DNA from: Gammaproteobacteria bacterium
GTDB lineage: Bacteria; Pseudomonadota; Gammaproteobacteria; DSM-26407
Direction of reading: 5' to 3'
Length of the DNA stretch: 20,676 nucleotides
Assembly: GCA_028694565.1 (NCBI GenBank)
Contig: JAQVKR010000003.1
Span: forward strand, 1 to 20,676
Position numbers and translations under genes: made by a program. Of the stretch, positions 18,760 through 20,676 are shown piece after piece. Within the stretch, counting starts at the first letter, position 1. The number at the start of each line of letters is the position of its first letter. The notes beneath the pieces are model-generated. The model did not search any database and had not been told where the DNA came from. It saw nothing but the letters and a program-made list of their open reading frames with translations.

Positions 18760-20502
18760 TCAAATCAGCAACTCCGGACGGCCCACGTTGATATCGATGA
18801 CGCTGATGTCGGCGCCGGCTAGCTTGATCCCGAGCAGGTTGAGAAGGAATTCCAACAGGGGATCCAGCGCCGTCAGAATCGGAGTCAGCAGGGCTGTAAC
18901 GAGGTCGAGCAGACCTTGGGTGGATCCAAGCCCGAGGAGATTGAGCACCGGCTGCAGGAGCAGACCGAGCAGCGCGCCCAGGATTGTGTGGTCATCGAAC
19001 TCAACGACCAGATTGTTGGCCAGGCTGTAGAGAAGGTTGCTCAAGGCCGAGCCAAGGGCGTTGTTGTCCGTTGACTGGGTGCCCGGGATGGTCTCGAAGA
19101 CCATCTCACCGGGAGTCAGCGGGGACTGGCCGAGTCCCAGGTCGGCATGGGCCGTGATTCCGAGCAGGCCCAAAAGGTCTACCACCCGGCTGGGTATGAT
19201 TTCCGGATTCAGCTTGCTCATATCGTCGAAACGGCCAACACCGATGCGGAGCGCCTGGGCCACGTGGCCGACCACGGCGGCGTGGCCCTGGTCACGGCAT
19301 TCGAAGCGCTCGAATCCGGCCCGTGTGACCGGTGCGTCAATCACCAGATCGAGGTTGATCAGACCACTGCCGGGGTTCAGGGACAGCAGGCCGAGCACGC
19401 CCAGGTGCAGTTCCAGGTTGATCTGCGCCGACCGGGCGCGGGTGAGCCACTCCCCGTCGGAGTCGCGGCCGGCGGGGCCGACGGCGATCCGGGGCGGATC
19501 GATGATGTACAGTTTAAGGGATGCGGTAGCCACACCCGGTATGTTGATGGGCAAACCCACTTCCACGGCATGGCGGGCGTTGGCCACCTGGGCGCCCAGC
19601 ATGACGAGGTCTAGGACGTTGATCTGGGCATTCAGCGCCGCGTTGCCGCCGGGCAGGTCCAGCCGCAGGAGGTCGCCCAGGCGCAAGTGCAGGTCGGAGT
19701 CCACCGCGATGGCATCAGCCACGTTGAGCAGGGTGGCGGCGACGGTGTGCTGGTCAGGGTCGCGGGAGAGGGCGTTGGCAGCCAGGACCACGAAGTCGCG
19801 GATGCCAATCTCCAGATCCAGCAGTTCGTCCACCGTGCCCACCGTGGCGTCCGCCTCGATGAGGTCGAGGAGGGTCAGGTGGGCGTCGGCTATGCCCCGG
19901 TAGGAGACGGCATCGAGGTTGAGGGAGGTGCCCAGCAGGCCGCCGAGAATGGCGTTCAGCAACGGCGAGGTGGTGGTGTCGATGCGGGCCAGGAAGGAGC
20001 CCACCTCGAGGGTGCCCACCGTTTCGGACCCCGCCACGGCCACGGCGTCGAGGTCGAGAACGCCGCCCAGTTCACCGGGGATGATCAGGCTGCGGGGGAT
20101 GGTGAGTGGGGCACGCACCTCCACGGCGAAGGGCGTGCCCGGCGTCGGGCGAAAGTGGCGTCGCCCGTTGCCGTCGGTGAAGACCTCGCCCACGCGAATC
20201 CGGAGCGCGTTGATATCACCCGTATAGCCGTTGCGTTGCGCCGAGGCGCGGGCCGCCGCCGAGGCCCGGATCAGGGGCGTGCCGCCGCCGGCCGGGGCGC
20301 AGTTCTCCATGGCCAGGCTCGCCTCGAGGGCGGCCAGGTCGGCCACCATTTGCAGCTTGCGCTGTTCCCAAAAGATGCGCCCCACGTCCACTACCAGGGC
20401 GGTGACCAGGATCACTGCGAGCAGGGCGCCGGCGGCCAGTATGGTGATGGCGCCGGCCTGTCCTCGGGGTGATGGGCAGGCTCTCATGTCCCTGTATCTC
20501 AT
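18760..20502 (-). CDS. TadG-like Flp pilus assembly protein
   Basis: The 580-aa protein begins with GQAGAITILAAGALLAVILV, then TALVVDVGRIFWEQRKLQMV and ADLAALEAS. This is the TadG-like N-terminus of Flp/Tad pilus clusters, with one membrane helix (about 18-40). The rest should be periplasmic. The middle (GSFLARIDTTTSPLLNAILG, then LGTSLNLDAVSYRGIADAHL) is like TadG-like proteins of other beta- and gammaproteobacteria. Residues about 508-560 are strikingly Leu-rich (LLGLLLQPVLNLLGLG, LLEFLLNLLGIKLAGADISV). Cys68 and Cys402 could form a disulfide. Translation could begin at 20502 or at the ATG six codons in (20487); neither has a good Shine-Dalgarno spacing. It lies between a DUF3613-like gene and the GGDEF/EAL gene, all on the minus strand. 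Confidence 0.8.
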   Translation of the reverse strand: MRYRDMRACPSPRGQAGAITILAAGALLAVILVTALVVDVGRIFWEQRKLQMVADLAALEASLAMENCAPAGGGTPLIRASAAARASAQRNGYTGDINALRIRVGEVFTDGNGRRHFRPTPGTPFAVEVRAPLTIPRSLIIPGELGGVLDLDAVAVAGSETVGTLEVGSFLARIDTTTSPLLNAILGGLLGTSLNLDAVSYRGIADAHLTLLDLIEADATVGTVDELLDLEIGIRDFVVLAANALSRDPDQHTVAATLLNVADAIAVDSDLHLRLGDLLRLDLPGGNAALNAQINVLDLVMLGAQVANARHAVEVGLPINIPGVATASLKLYIIDPPRIAVGPAGRDSDGEWLTRARSAQINLELHLGVLGLLSLNPGSGLINLDLVIDAPVTRAGFERFECRDQGHAAVVGHVAQALRIGVGRFDDMSKLNPEIIPSRVVDLLGLLGITAHADLGLGQSPLTPGEMVFETIPGTQSTDNNALGSALSNLLYSLANNLVVEFDDHTILGALLGLLLQPVLNLLGLGSTQGLLDLVTALLTPILTALDPLLEFLLNLLGIKLAGADISVIDINVGRPELLI

Positions 20503-20529
20503 ACCTCGAAACCCGTAAGTGGATCCCCG

Positions 20530-20676
20530 TCAGTCCTTGATGAAGCTGTCGCGGGTATAGAAGTCGGGGATCGGGTGCTCGAAGCTTTTCAGGTAGCGGG
20601 CATAGCTGCGGCTGGCGGCTTCTCCGGTCTGGGGGTGGGCCGCGCCGGCGGCCTGTCCGCTGCACTGGAAATCGAG
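20530..20676 (-). CDS. C-terminal part of a DUF3613-like protein
   Basis: Reading in from the right edge on the minus strand, 48 residues lead to a TGA at 20530-20532. The stretch contains LDFQCSGQAAGAAHPQTGEA and then SYARYLKSFEHPIPDFYTRD. The RYLxSFxHPIPxF pattern recalls DUF3613 proteins, short exported proteins found beside Tad pilus genes; I base this on memory of the family and could not search. The start lies outside the window. The stop is 27 bases before the TadG-like start, consistent with one operon. Confidence 0.6.
   Translation of the reverse strand, partial: LDFQCSGQAAGAAHPQTGEAASRSYARYLKSFEHPIPDFYTRDSFIKD

Overview
The window is about 20.7 kb of GC-rich DNA. I infer a gammaproteobacterium. 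The gene order is divergent gltA, then sdhCDAB-sucAB-lpdA-sucCD, with a dedicated E3 gene between sucB and sucC as in Pseudomonas, and SdhC, SdhD and SdhB keep the E. coli-type ligand sets. The exact lineage cannot be read from the sequence; a purple-sulfur or halophilic relative such as Ectothiorhodospiraceae is only a guess.

Layout. (1) 1-77 is the hydrophobic C-terminus of an unidentified plus-strand gene. (2) 259-1554, minus strand, is citrate synthase (gltA), read from a strong-looking promoter at 1797-1824 through a leader of about 235 nt. (3) 1555-2024 is the divergent control region. It holds the sdh promoter, repeated CATAAG/CTTATG hexamers and several inverted repeats. (4) 2025-13243 is one long TCA-cycle run: succinate dehydrogenase (sdhC, sdhD, sdhA, sdhB), 2-oxoglutarate dehydrogenase (sucA, sucB, lpdA) and succinyl-CoA synthetase (sucC, sucD). 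A textbook intrinsic terminator at 13286-13317 ends it. With gltA it covers citrate synthesis and the steps from 2-oxoglutarate to fumarate. (5) 13593-15302 holds small plus-strand genes: a stand-alone Lrp/AsnC-type ligand-binding (RAM) domain, an unrecognised exported protein, a short ORF resembling the tail of a short-chain dehydrogenase, and a HAD-IIA phosphatase. (6) 15291-20676, minus strand, is the end of a Flp/Tad-pilus-type cluster: a DUF3613-like tail, a TadG-like protein, and 25 nt later a large membrane PAS-GGDEF-EAL protein.

The TCA genes are ordinary. The accessory interest lies at the right end, where a c-di-GMP protein sits directly behind a TadG-like gene. Its GGDEF domain and I-site are intact, but its EAL domain has Lys in place of the catalytic-base Glu. 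The leader structures around gltA and sdhC are the other point of interest. I found no tRNA, rRNA, CRISPR array, insertion sequence or clear attachment site. I did not find a wholly new system; the TadG-like/c-di-GMP pair and the small RAM/secreted/SDR-tail group are the best leads.
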